DNA of 64,000 nucleotides, from the NCBI GenBank assembly GCA_964036155.1, contig OZ038423.1, positions 7,641,249 through 7,705,248 on the forward strand. The letters run 5' to 3'. Origin of the DNA: Diploscapter coronatus. Lineage: Eukaryota; Nematoda; Chromadorea; Rhabditida; Rhabditidae. This document shows, piece by piece, positions 23,265 to 35,093 of this stretch (position 1 is its first letter; each line of letters opens with the position of its first letter). Position numbers and translations under genes: made by a program. The notes below the pieces were generated by a model. That model searched no databases. It saw only the letters and a list, made by a program, of their open reading frames with translations, and was not told where the DNA came from.

Positions 23265-25352
23265 ATGAGCATCCGTCGATCTGTACAATTCCATCACAAA
23301 ATAATCACTGCTTTCGGTAAGTCATGAGCAGGATATTTTAATGGCGAATTTAAAGAAACAAATTTTTAGCTGCATCATTATTCTTCTGTATCATGCTGTA
23401 TGTTGTGGGCTATTTGAGTGAAATTCGCAGTAGACAGTCGTTGATTTATGACAAACTTATGAGGTAAGTATATTTCACAAAAGAGTTTTCAAACAAAATC
23501 TTTGAAATTAGAATTTGAATGCATATCTTTCCTTTCGTGAATCTAGTAGTTACATTGTATCCTGAAGTTTCAATAGAATTCCTGTTATTCAGTGATTCAT
23601 TAAAGGAATGAATCTGCATATTATCATCTCAGAACGTTTACAGTCATTCTATTCCAACCAACTCAAAAATTACTCGGAAAAAGTATGTTACAAGTCCGAT
23701 GTACGCGATGTATCACAATGGAGGTCTCGGAAACCAATTGTTCGAATTGATTTCGCCGATCGGAATTGGGAGAATGCTTGACAGAGAGCCACTTATTTCA
23801 GCCACAAATAAGCATATTCTCTCGGTTTTAGAAGGTTGCACATTTTTCATTATACCCATTTATGGTGGTCAACAAGTCCGATTACAGAATTTATATTTTC
23901 TCGATACCCGTTGCTTCTCGATCAATTTCAAATCCGATATTTTCAGGTTTCTATATTTTGCTAGAAATCGGGAATCATTTATTTATTTATAGAGGGATAA
24001 TGTATCGATTGCTTTACTCAATACAGACTGTTGTCGCTATTACGATGTGGGTAAATTTAAGAATATGAAGGAGGATATAATTGAAGCAGGCGGAAGATTT
24101 TTTCAAGTAACTCTTAGTTTAGAAATAGATCATTGAAGAAACATGTTTGCAGAGCTACAAATATTTCGAATCAATACGAAATGAAGTGCGATCTTGGTTA
24201 TTTCCTAAGGATATCATCTCTAATTCACAACCAGCAACGACTTTGACAGATGAAGCAAACCGAGTATTCAAGTCAGAATTAGAATTTTTTCCTAAAAATA
24301 TTTAGTTAAAATATGCTGAGTTTATGCAAAATTAACTTGTCTATTTGAAAATCTAGTGTTATCGTATCCGAATATTATTGAAGGAAACATTTGTAACATA
24401 ACTATAGCAGTTCCTTACATAATATGTTTAATTACAAGAGTTCCAAGTGAAATTCATCATTGTTCCAGTATCTGCACACACATTCGTCGTGGGGATTTCA
24501 TAACGGATAAAAATCACTTTCCTTCGGATCCGGAATTCACTCGAGATTCCACAGAATATTTGATCGACAAATTTTCTAAACAACATAAAAAAAATTCGAG
24601 TTGTGGTATTAGGAGACGATCCAAGTCTTGGCTACTCTACATTTCATGGTATGCAAAAATATTTAAACCCAAACTAGTGATTATCCCATCTGTGATGTAT
24701 AAAATCAATGATCTTACGTTGAAATTCTCGATGTTCAAATATTTGATTGGAAACAAAATCAATTACCGATTTGCAGACAAGGTAGTTAATTCCAAGGACA
24801 TTACGCATCCACATCGGAACGGGAATGAGTCTCTCTATTCACCTAAACGATCTATGCAATACGAAGTCTTCATTACTCCCACACGCTCTCCTGAAGTGGA
24901 TCTCAGTTTTTCTCACAACTTTTGCGATGTGGTGCTCATTACAGGCACATAAACAGTTGAATAATCAATCAGTAATTGTTTGCCTTTACTCGCAAGAATA
25001 GCTATGTTATTTGAATGTTGGAAAAAATTGATCAAGCATCCTGCATTAAATTGGATAGTAGTCGATAAAAATATAACTTTACAAAAAGCTAATATTTTTT
25101 CTAAAGCTTCCATTTTGTTCAATGTTCAATTTGTTTAAGATTTTGTGAAACTGTCAATTCCTTTCAACTCCTGGATTGCTTATTTGGCAAAGGATGGAGC
25201 TCGGATATTTTACAGGGATATATTTCAAACGAACGATGCAGTCCGGTTCGAAATGGACCCTTACGATTACTACCCGAAGTTTACTTTTAGAGCAATTTCC
25301 AGAATGGCTAAAACTGCAAACAGACAAGAACGGAGACATTATTGAACAATAG
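23265..25352 (+). pseudogene. GT11 alpha-1,2-fucosyltransferase-like gene with frame lesions
   Basis: Exons 23265-23316, 23370-23463, 23644-23834, 23888-23946, 23993-24106 and 24153-24263 join in phase. They give an N-terminal anchor (SLFFCIMLYVVGYL), the GT11 motif NGGLGNQLFELISPIGIGRM, then EFIFSRYPLLLDQF, NVSIALLNTDCC and SYKYFESIRNEVRSW. A later exon holds the donor-binding motif HIRRGDF, PSDPEFTRDSTEYLIDKF, then VVVLGDDPSLG in another frame: the shift falls in an eight-A run at 24587-24594. After VDLSFSHNFCDVVLIT there is a GC donor at 24945. The terminal exon reads SWIAYLAKD and IFYRDIFQTND, with the expected PEW motif in a third frame (PEWLKLQTDKNG, ending TAG at 25352). Either a recent pseudogene or sequence errors; the 5' half is clean. 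Acts in the Golgi if functional. Confidence 0.72.
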
Positions 25353-25429
25353 GATTTATTTTAAATTAATATTATAAGTTGTATATATATTTTCTTGCTT
25401 ATCTTTAAATTGTTTAAATCCCTCGAATA

Positions 25430-25650
25430 AAAAATTACAGCATTCATGTATCCTTTTAAATTTTCGATCGAAAGCATGACCACATGAATGGATATATTTG
25501 TTCATTTGTCCTCGAATTATCGAATCCTTTGTTTTCATCCTTCCACTAAAAATCAATGTCTGGTGGTCCTTTCCAGTAGAAAAAAATTCGAAAACCGAGG
25601 AAAGGATTTCATAAAGTGGATTATTAGATAATCAAATAAAAATCTTCATA
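25430..25650. repeat. GT11 3' flank, inverted copy near 54100-54330
   Basis: Blocks such as TTTTCGATCGAAAGCATGAC and AATGGATATATTTGTTCATT occur inverted around 54265-54310, and further matches extend on one side (GATAATCAAAT). The copies are clearly diverged. No gene is present in either copy. Confidence 0.55.
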
Positions 25651-25933
25651 TTTGCTCAATTGATTTATGTTGTATATCCTGAAAGATAATATCTTCATTT
25701 AACGGAAAAAAATGAAATTAAAAATCTCTGCATTAAATACCGAACTGATTTTTGACGTTGTACTCTTTCATGTCGGCACAATTCATATGCTCATTCGATT
25801 AATGTATAAAATCGATTCCGGAATGGTCTATTACGATAATTATGTATCTTCCTAATCTAATCGATAACCAAACTTCGAAATATTGATGCACTGGAATCCG
25901 AGATTTCGCTACAAGTTAATTCAGATCACTACC

Positions 25934-27633
25934 ATGAATTCAAGAATGCGATATAATGTGTTGATCATCGTCATTTTTATTCTCATACTTCTGCGCTACA
26001 CAGATAATTTTAAGTCATTGTTACTTCAGCCAAGTTCGGTATGTTTGAAACCAATTTTTGAAAAATACTAATTTTCAAATCTAAAGCATAGTTAAAACTT
26101 TACTTGAATTTATCTGAAGTCCTAAAACCTAGCATTTGTCTTCTTAATTCAGGGCGTATCCGATAGTCGAGTTCGAGAAGGTATGAACGAATGGTTGAGG
26201 TGTATGCAGAGTGGCTCCAAGGAGTATATCGGTGACCCAGACCAAGTATTCCAATTGCCTTATGATTATTCGAATTGCCACAATTTTAGACCTGGGGCAA
26301 CATCTGGCGACCAGTAAAGGCCTGCGAAGTTCTACCATTTATGCAGAAATTACCAATTGGAGATTTCCAGAATTCGGACGAAACGAAGAGGAGTATCATT
26401 CCGGGATCGGTAAATATGCAAATTATCTAGGCCATTTAGAAGCTAATGACACTCAAACCGTTCAACGTGAATATATATGTTCAAAATGTCCGTGGATCTT
26501 CATTTTTGTGCTGTTTCATACGTGTTGAAGTCTTTAGTTCACGAGGATCCATAGAATTCACTAAATCTTATGACTTTTAAGTTTATTTTCAATTCAGGAT
26601 GAACCCAGCGTCATCATAACTCTAGGTATAGGCCACGATGTCAAGGCAGAAATCGCAATAAAAAAGGTACTTTTTCAAGGTGATCTTCAAAATAAATGTA
26701 ATTTTTAGCTTTAGCAATTGCCTGAAAGCTCAAAATTCTACGGTGCCGATCCGATGCAAGAGACAAACGAGAAGCTCTACACGGACATGGGAGGCATCTA
26801 CTTTCCGTTCGCAATTGGAGCAGGTTCCGGGATGCATACAGCTAGTGTACTGAAGAATGGTAAAGTCCATTTTATCATGTTAGGTTTTATATTACCTCTA
26901 ATGGAAAAGATTCATTAAAGTTGCTTCAAAGATAATTAGTACAGAATTTGTTGAAACAGTTGTTTGAAGCAACTTATATAAGTTTAATAGATTTCATAAA
27001 TGATCCTAGGATGGAGAAATTATTGAAATTTCAACTAAAATCATAAGTCATTCGATTTTGTGCAATATACGAAGAGGATTTTCTAATTTCAGGTTCCATG
27101 ACCGAATACTACAACAAGAACGTGGTCCACATCGACTTGGTATACTTCTTGAAGAGCATAATCCAAGAGAATTTCATCGATGATCTCTGGATAGATGCTG
27201 AAGGCGCTGAATACGATCTGATGCCGTACTTCTACAACGGAGGTCAATTTGATCAAGCTGGAATCACTATTTGCCAGTTCAATATGGAGGTAAACAACCT
27301 TTTTATATGCTCTATGAAAAGGAGAATTATGATATCTTGTAAATGAATACTATTCTGGCGTCTAAATTTGTAAAATATCTGACAAAATTTTATTCACATT
27401 ATTCACATTACCTATCATGGAGTTTCAACCATCTTCAGGTTCACAAAGCCGACTCCACGATGAAAGCGACGTTTCACAAATTTATCGTCAAAATGCTTGA
27501 AGACGGTCGATACGCTTTCTTCCGACCTGTGAAAGACGCTCATTATCGACTGTATTTTCTGAATTTTGCTCATCCGAAGTGCGTCGAGAAATATATCATA
27601 CAAAAGACTAAAGAAACCAAACAACAAAATTAA
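25934..27633 (+). pseudogene. FkbM/Methyltransf_21 methyltransferase-like gene with one frameshift
   Basis: Exons 25934-26038, 26153-26409, 26598-26666, 26715-26859, 27093-27289 and 27439-27633 total 968 bases. The first encodes a membrane anchor (VLIIVIFILILL). Later exons hold VIITLGIGHDVKAE, SKFYGADPMQET, YFPFAIGAGSGM, DDLWIDAEGAEYDLMPYF (the family's acidic block) and GITICQFNMEVHK. In exon 2 the frame ending FRPGATSGDQ meets TAA at 26315, while KACEVLPFMQKLPIGDF resumes one frame over at 26317 and alone joins in phase to the next exon, so one base is missing near 26315. All other junctions agree. The product would be a Golgi-anchored methyltransferase of about 322 residues, plausibly O-methylating a sugar, which is inference. 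It follows the GT11 gene by about 580 bases on the same strand. Confidence 0.8.
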
Positions 27634-29879
27634 ACCTATCTTCAAGATGCGTTCGAAATTTTGCTTCAATCGTTTTTTTCTTTACTTTTCTTGTTTGTTA
27701 TTTCACTCTGATACGGGATTATGGTTTCAATTCTATTCAATCTGAATTTATTGAATTTAAAAGCAATAAAGTCCTCCAAAATATCCATTCATAAGCATGT
27801 TATTTTCCCAAAATATAGCGTATTTTTAAGGACTCTCCAAGCCATTTTGTCAAACTGACCTCACTGCGCTGATTTACCCATGGATGGATAGGTCATTGAG
27901 TCCTGCATCCATTTCCGAAGAGAAAAAATTTAAAAAAAATAAAATATTGAAACGAAAAAGCGAAAAATTTCTCTCATTCGTGGAATGGGCTAGAGACGCA
28001 GAGTTTGCATTGTGCATCTCGCTCCCCCTTTCTTTTTCTGCATTTGGGAATCTTTTTCTCTGCACTCTCTTCCATTTCAGCATTGGCTTCTTATAGTTTA
28101 CGGATTATCAGGACCTCAGTTGCGGGTCCTAGAATTTTTCCGATTTTTATATCAGTAACAGTGAACGAATAGACTAGTCATTTCGTGAAAAAATTTTTTT
28201 GTGTACCTATTTTCTAAGTCAAAATATTAGCATTGTCGTAATTTAATATGCATTTGCGGACTTTTTCGCACCTCAATCAATAAATCGATATCACCACGTG
28301 AAAGAGCGGTATCGAATTGTACAATAGGTACCGATTAGTTATTAAAAACGAGAAATATTTACGACAATTGGAAGGGCTATCAGTTATGAACATTCTTGAA
28401 TCAAGGCAAAGGGGTGGGGCTTGGTGGTCTCTATTTAAACATCTAATTATCGCTATAATTTTAGAACTTTCTTTCCGGTCTTTTGGCAAAAGTTTCCAAC
28501 ACGAGAGCTTGTTTCAATTAAAACGTTGAATAGATTATTTACTAATTGTAAACAACTTTCTCAAAGTTATTTTTTTTTTTGTAAAATTATCCTATACAAC
28601 AAGCAAATATTGGAAGGCGATAAAATCCCTCTCATTAATTCAGTCAATGCTTCATCAATTTATTCCAGGAATCAAAATCCTTTCCTTTGTTTTTTCATTC
28701 AACCAAGGCTAACAATGAGTCGGTGCTTTTCCTCGATTTTTAGCGGTTAGGTTTCATAAATGATTTTTTTTGCAAAATAAGAAATGCAAAGAGATAAAAT
28801 TATGATATTTTTACGAGTTTCTATAACAAAAGAATGATAAACAATGAAAGTTGAGCACAAGCATATAAGCGAACACAAGTATACAAACGCTCACCCCAAG
28901 AATTAAACTTGATGTGTGCTCCCATTTTTACAGCGCTAATAAAAATTAAAACAAGTTTGATTTTGATCCAACTACTACGAAAACTTATTTCAAACATGCA
29001 AAATCGGGGATGAATAATCAAAGATATCCGGAAATTTTCTAAAATATTGATACAATTATTTAAAATTTTTATTCAATCTTTTTTTTGCTAAACATATTTA
29101 GCGAAGACATTACTATTGAGCTGATCATGAAAATTATGTTAAATTTGATTTTTTCACAAAATATCTTACAAAATTATAGAAAATACTGAATGTATGCCAT
29201 TGCGCACAAAAAAATTTTGTGCGCAATGATCGCTCCCCTCAAATTGACAAGAGTACAGAGACGAGAGTGAGAATTGAATACGATAAATCATCTTTCAAGG
29301 ATTCTTTGAAATGTTTTTTTTTCGAAATTTAATCTCTTTGACATGGGAAATTTTTCAAGAACTTTCTCTCGTTTTTTCTCCATTTTATCCATTTTACCCT
29401 TTTTCTTTCTTCTGGAGAGAAGGCGACGATGAAAACGATATCGACCGATTTTCTTTCGTATTTATACTCAAATTATTCAATTCACTTAATTCAAAATTTT
29501 GTATCAATTATAAGAACAATAGATAGCATGTAAAATGCGCTAATCTCGAAAATAACGAAGAAGGTATGTCAATTGAATATGCATGCATAAAATAGCAGGA
29601 CAATACATACATTTCATTCTTTCTATTAAAATAACACCATCATCACAATTTCATCAATTTGTTTTGAATTACACCAGTTGCATTTCATATAGTAATATAG
29701 TGAATATCATATTTATGCATTCTATTCTATACTTTGTAAATAGTTATGTTTCCTACTTTATTACTGCAGAGAAAACTTGGTGAACAACACACGCTCTTCA
29801 TGGAAAAAAATTCGGCGCCTGTACCTTACATGTGGCATCCCTGTAATCAGCGTCTTCAGAATACAGTGATAATTTTATT
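27634..29879. other. Convergent intergenic region, no gene recognised
   Basis: Lies between the ends of the plus-strand FkbM gene and the minus-strand DUF273 gene. It contains a perfect 31-base palindrome at 29198-29228 (CATTGCGCACAAAA with its inverse across three A) and pyrimidine-rich tracts. No supported coding exon. Confidence 0.55.
29198..29228. repeat. Perfect 14-bp inverted repeat with 3-base loop
   Basis: CATTGCGCACAAAA is followed after AAA by its exact complement TTTTGTGCGCAATG. It lies between convergent genes, so a role in transcription ending or hairpin formation is conceivable but unproven. Confidence 0.7.
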
Positions 29880-31337
29880 TCAATTGAAGAAATATCCGTT
29901 CATGCGAGCCATCAGCTTTATCTTTTGTTTTTCTATTTCCTCATAATAGGCTTGAAGTTCCTTTTCTATATCTTCTCTAGATGCTTTCAAATTTGGGTCG
30001 TATTTCCAAGTTAAATTTCTAAGAAAATCATAGTTTACTTATTTAGACGTTGGAAATATTTACCCAGCATGACATTTTGATAGATCCACAGGGCCTGCTA
30101 ATGGGTTGTACCATTCAAATGTATTTTTCCTTTTTATGCTGAATATTTTTTAGATTAAAAATATTCTTTCAGAAGACTTGCTTAATTGGCAAATCAGTGT
30201 GCAAATAATGTTTGAGTCGACTATCCTTCCAAGAATGAAGCATAAAATCGATACTGTCATTCCACAGGCTATTGGTAATCCAGTTATCACGCACCCACCC
30301 TGTTCCCTAAAAATCACAAAATTCGGCATTTGACTATCAAACAATTAGACCTTCTTTGAGATTTTTATATGACCGAAATCCGTGCCAAGGCCTAGCATAT
30401 TTCTAATGCAAATTTCATAGACATACAAATCGGTATAATTTTGCGACTTCCCATAAATATGCAGACAATTGTTCAATTCAACTTTTCTATCGGGAAGCAG
30501 TGTTTCAGCAATATACGCCTAAAAGAAGTTATTTTAGGTCGGCAAATATAAAATTTGTAAATTACATGAATAGCACCATTGTCAGTACCATGGAAGCTTT
30601 TCGGCAATCTGTACTGGTAATTAACGAAATCTGAAGATTTGAAATCAATTTTCAAATGACTATCTAGCAACCATGTAAAAATTTTCTTGTCCACTCCGTA
30701 TTTTTCACGATATATGAGCCTGTTGCTATTTCGTAATTGTAAAACCGATCGTAAAATGTTATGTCGAATTTGGGATCGATGAATTCTTCGAGTTTTCTAG
30801 ATAAAATCAAATTCACTTTAAATCTATTTGAAAAATGCCTTTCCGGGTTGACAACCCCAATATCAGCATCGATACTTAGTAAATAGTCAAATCGCTTTAA
30901 TGTATTCACGACATGACAATGTCTTCGGAAGAAATGCTGCAATACATTTACTTTTAATAAATAAAGTTTTAGCTTACATCCGAATGATTGCATTTATTCG
31001 TCTTTAAATTTTCAACAAGAAGAAATGTGTACCCGTGAATTTTAGAATAACATTTTACAGTATCTGAAACTACCATTACTATTTCAAAAAGTTAAAAGAA
31101 AATTAACGAACCTATCGCATAAGAGTAATTCTTCTGACCGTTGGTGTTGACAACGGCTATAATACCTATATTTAGTGAATTTACTAATGCTAAAGATTGA
31201 ATATTTTCCTAAATTTATCTAAAATTAGTCATATAATTTTAGGATAATAACAAAACCTTGCCGTTATAAAATAAATATAGACAAATATAAAGTATTGTAT
31301 GGGTAATCACTAGAATAGATAATAAATATTTTGACAT
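29880..31337 (-). CDS. DUF273-family putative Golgi glycosyltransferase
   Basis: First exon 31257-31337 encodes an anchor starting MSKYLLSILVITHTILYICL. Next, 31112-31208 reads GIIAVVNTNGQKNYSYAI, then TVKCYSKIHGYTFLLVEN. The core exon has RRHCHVVNTLKRFDYLLSID followed by ADIGVVNP, giving a DxD-like metal site (DAD), then EEFIDPKFDITFYDRFYNYE. Following exons carry YRLPKSFHGTDNGAIH, NNCLHIYGKSQNY, YEICIRNMLG, GTGWVRDNWITNSLW and the C-terminal WYNPLAGPVDLSKCHAG with a charged helix ending FFN before TGA at 29880. These are the ordered blocks of Pfam DUF273, a nematode-expanded family resembling nucleotide-sugar transferases; donor and acceptor are unknown. A 42-base segment, 30797-30838, has GC...AG ends, no stop and a multiple-of-three length; removing it restores the family spacing NPER-KLEEF. 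Confidence 0.85.
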
Positions 31338-31788
31338 TAAGTATTGTGAATGACTGACTACTTGAGACGAGATAAAAGGAGCGTGTTTTTTATTCTCCCT
31401 CCTGTGAACCTCGGATGTGCGCTGACGACATTTGTTCAATTGCGCTCCCTTTTTCCGAATAATAACTAAAGACAGTGGGAATACCCTGTCACTCTGCGAC
31501 TCGGGCTTTGTGCAAGCGTGATCGCGCAGAATTCGGAAAAGACGCAGAGTCTAATTGATGGCATCGATGCTCTAACTGGTCCCACCGCCTGCTCTATCGA
31601 TTTTGATTCCTTCGCATTTGTTCCTGTTCATTTTTCGAACCGATGAACAGAATCAGCGCAATTTACTGTCTTGCTCAGTGTCATTTATGCATTTCTTTTT
31701 CATCGACTTTGAAAAGGGGGAACGAATGTGTTTGTTCATTTGGCGATTCTTTTTCTTTTCTTTCGTTTTTCTTTGCTCTTCATCGAAT

Positions 31789-32321
31789 TTAAGGGTGACT
31801 GTCACGAAGGACCAAAGAGGTGTTTCCATAGGTCAGCCGATCGAATTAATTTTCACATATCTTATTTAGCTTTTTGCGCTGATTCTTATGGTGTGATCCG
31901 TTTTCATAAAACTGAAAATGGGTGAAGTTATGTTAATTTCAAGTTTTTACATACCCCATGTCAGAAAAAAAATTCGTCCTTTCTGTATGTTGTGGAGAGG
32001 AACATGGTGAACAACTTTCGCTCCAGAGCTTATATTCTAGAATGCACACAAGGAACTGAATTTTTGAAAATAGTGTATAAAAAAGCATTATGCTGAATTT
32101 GGTCATTGAACTTCAAAAAATTCTGGAGCTCATACGGATGTGAATCCGAGGTCGGTCTGTCAGAACTTTGAGTTACTGTAATCCGCTACAGTAATCGATT
32201 TTCGAGAAACAAACTACACCATGAGAATTAGCGTAAAAAAGTGAAAAAATATGTCAAAAACAGCTCGATTTGAGGACCCCTGGAAATACCGACTTTGGTC
32301 CTTTCTGACAGTCACTCTTAA
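31789..32321. repeat. TTAA-flanked element with about 45-bp terminal inverted repeats
   Basis: TTAAGGGTGACTGTCACGAA at 31789 and an inverted near-copy ending in GACAGTCACTCTTAA at 32321 define a 533-base element with TTAA at both ends. The arms continue through GGACCAAAG and TTTCC. Inside lies the motif ACTGTAATCCGCTACAGTAA, itself an inverted repeat. No transposase frame is present. Confidence 0.8.
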
Positions 32322-32385
32322 ACTTAACTAGGGTTTAGAGAAAATTGACATTAGAAATATTTTGTTTAGCTCTTTGGATTTATAA

Positions 32386-32613
32386 GTGCTACAAACGGTC
32401 TCCGAATTGTTTATTCATCTGTCGTCAATTTCGCATCATAATGTGGATCAGGCGATTTTACAATGCTTTGACTACCCCAGAAAAATGCATCGACTGGGGA
32501 AGCGAATTATTTTTGCATTCAAAAATGAATATGAGGCATACGTAGAGAAACTAGATAAGTATAACTCGGATAAGTATTCATTGAAGCCTGCAGCTACACT
32601 ATCTGGCTCCTGA
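32386..32613 (+). CDS. Possible terminal exon of an unrecognised gene
   Basis: A plus-strand frame of 75 codons (ELFIHLSSISHHNVDQAIL, later KNEYEAYVEKLDKYNSDKY) has amphipathic, protein-like composition and stops with TGA at 32611-32613. I found no upstream exon, signal peptide or family match, and the segment starts just after a TTAA element. It may be a chance frame or gene debris. Confidence 0.2.
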   Translation: MLQTVSELFIHLSSISHHNVDQAILQCFDYPRKMHRLGKRIIFAFKNEYEAYVEKLDKYNSDKYSLKPAATLSGS

Positions 32614-32869
32614 AATTTTGATTGTTCACTACGAAACTACCTATAAGTTGTTGGGTTATTTCGAAAATAAAGCATACGAGGAATTTATTTCCCATTTCTA
32701 TTTATAAAAAAAGTTTTCGCTCATTTTTAATAAAAGAAAATAATGCCCGGATTCATGAAAACTGAATGCTCACAGTGTGAGCTTCCCACTCAAAATTTGA
32801 GACCAAAGCTCACACGCTGAACAACTGAGAGTTTATCGTCGTTCATGGATCAGACAGGACACAGAATTA

Positions 32870-35093
32870 CTAACGTGGATACATCGCCGGATCATCTGGT
32901 CCTCTGTTCAATATGGCGAATCTTCGGGCAACTTTCAGAATAGATTCGCCCGAGTTGATTCGAACTCGTCTATCGATACCAAATGGCTTGAGATGATAGA
33001 TCAGATATTCCAATCCGTGCATCTGAGTCGAATTAATGTAATGGAATGAAATCGCGTGATCTGAAATTCGCATTCTGGCAACAGCACTGTGATCTCGCGG
33101 ACGGAGTAGACGATACACATTATCTTACAATACGACGGCAGAAATTCTACCAAATCTCATCATTCTCTATAGAAAACCGTGTCGTAATATTGCAAAGTGA
33201 ACGTGTCGTCCTACCATCATTTCAGAGCTTCCACGCATTTTTACTGGGAAGTCATAGCAGTTAAAATGACCAACGATTATTTTTTAAAACAAACCTGAAC
33301 AACAATTCGATCCCTGTTCAAAGGGGTAGTAGGTGTAATTCCAGAGCCACAAGTATCCTTTGACAGGCTCCGGCGATAGATGAATTGTTGGAAGAAACGG
33401 TAGGAATCTTAATATAAACACAATTAGATTAAGTGTGACAATAAAAAGAACAACCTATGACGTCCGCGACTATCTCTTGAATCACCAGCCTTTACACCCA
33501 CATTTTCTAGACATTTTCCGATCTCAACGTCTTCATCACCCATGTGATCGTTACTGCATATGGATTTATTTGGCAATGCTTTCGTTATGAATCTAAACGA
33601 TAACAACAGCTCGTTTATTCTCAAATTAAAGATATATAGTACTTTTCCAAAGCTCCCCTGCTAAGAACGTATCCTGCTCCGCCACTCATGTAGCCTTGTT
33701 TGACGTGCAGTTTGAATTTGAATCCAAAATATACAAGCTCAGCAGGAGAATGCGCCAATAGCATCATTCTGAATTAGTTAACATAATTTTTCTTGTTAAA
33801 TATTAATACCGCAAATTCTCCATAACAACATACGTATCATCGTCGGTCTTTAGATACCAATCATAATCATTCTGAAATAATTGGAGTAGAATAACTAAAA
33901 GGATAAAATATTGTGTAAGTGGGACTTCTTAATAGCCAAGAAACATTCTTACCCTATAATTATCGTAAATATATTTGAAGGCTTTTTTGGTCTTTGACCA
34001 AAGATAATCACGTCCTTCGGAAATGTTCAAATTCATTGCCGGCAAATTATCGTCATCTTCAGAAGACATGAAAATGAACCTGAATAATTCTTCGCTTTTG
34101 ATTTGTCGTTGGTAATTTTTGGTCTATTTTGTTAGCGGATCTGATCCGCTAGTATCTCTTATCCTTTTTTAATTTCTTTACCAGTGGAGCACACCATTCT
34201 CTTTCATTTTCCTTTCTCTGCTTATCCATTTTCCCTCTTTAATGAAGAAGAGAAAAGGAAAGAGGGGAGAGAGAATGGAGTGCGTCGCTGGCAGAGAAAA
34301 GGAAAAGTTAGAGAATATCATAAACTGGAATTCATCGGAAAGTTTGTATATATCATGAAACAATTACATGCATTAAATGCCATACTTGTTGCATCGCTTC
34401 ACCCAAGTGGCTTTGATATGTTTAGCACGCGTTTTATGAAACTGCTTCCCAGTCAAAACCCAACAAAAAACACGAACATTATCATACAAAGTATTTGCCG
34501 CTACATCATCATCTGAAGAGAAGGTTCATAGTTAATTCATTTGTGATATAATTAAACATTTCATGGAAATAATAGCTCTGTTACTGAATTTCAAAGTGCA
34601 TAATTTTTATATATAGATATCTCACCGAAATAATCCATTTGTTCTGGACGAAATACGCTTCCAAATTCGAAATTATTTAACTAAAATGAAATTCATTATG
34701 AGCATAATCTTTTTGAGGAGTCAAAGTAACTTTATGTTCCTTCATCAAAACAACAGTATTTTCTTCTACCACACTACAGAATTATCTTAACCAAGAGCAT
34801 ATTTAGGTTTTTTGAAATATTTTCAAGAACTTTTAAGATTGCCGTTTTTAGATACTCACATAATTGGAAGAATCCAAAAAAATTGAAACAAAAACCCCGA
34901 AAAGAAAGCTGATGACGATATAGAGAATTGGGGAGAAACGTGATCGACTTCCAATACTCACTAATCTATCTGGAATGAAAATTACACAATTGTTTATTCA
35001 ATAATAACCAATAATGAAATTATCAGAAATTAATAAGAAAATATTCATAAGTGGATTCATTTTATTATAGTTTGTGAAAGACTTACTCCACAT
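32870..35093 (-). CDS. Core 1 beta-1,3-galactosyltransferase (C1GALT1-like, GT31)
   Basis: A TTTTCAG acceptor sits about 25 bases before the start codon at 35091-35093, in a seven-base coding exon (MW plus one base). The next exon gives [12 protein letters not shown] and the anchor [18 protein letters not shown]. Then come [95 protein letters not shown] (Fringe-like domain with the DDD metal site), [64 protein letters not shown], and [19 protein letters not shown] before TAG at 32870. This is the ordered signature of T-synthase, which adds Gal to GalNAc-Ser/Thr. One exon near 34700-34790 is hard to place in phase. The intron at about 34080-34395 is unusually long. Confidence 0.88.

Larger units (their letters stand above)
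31338..32869. other. Intergenic upstream of DUF273 gene and downstream of C1GALT gene
   Basis: Holds a TTAA-flanked element (31789-32321) and a possible plus-strand terminal exon (32386-32613). The remaining sequence shows no gene. The segment 31432-31600 is the likely upstream region of the DUF273 gene. Confidence 0.5.

Noticed and set aside
26314..26346. A 33-base intron to explain the FkbM stop codon
   Set aside because: It is shorter than nematode introns normally are, and splicing it puts the next segment in a frame that quickly stops.
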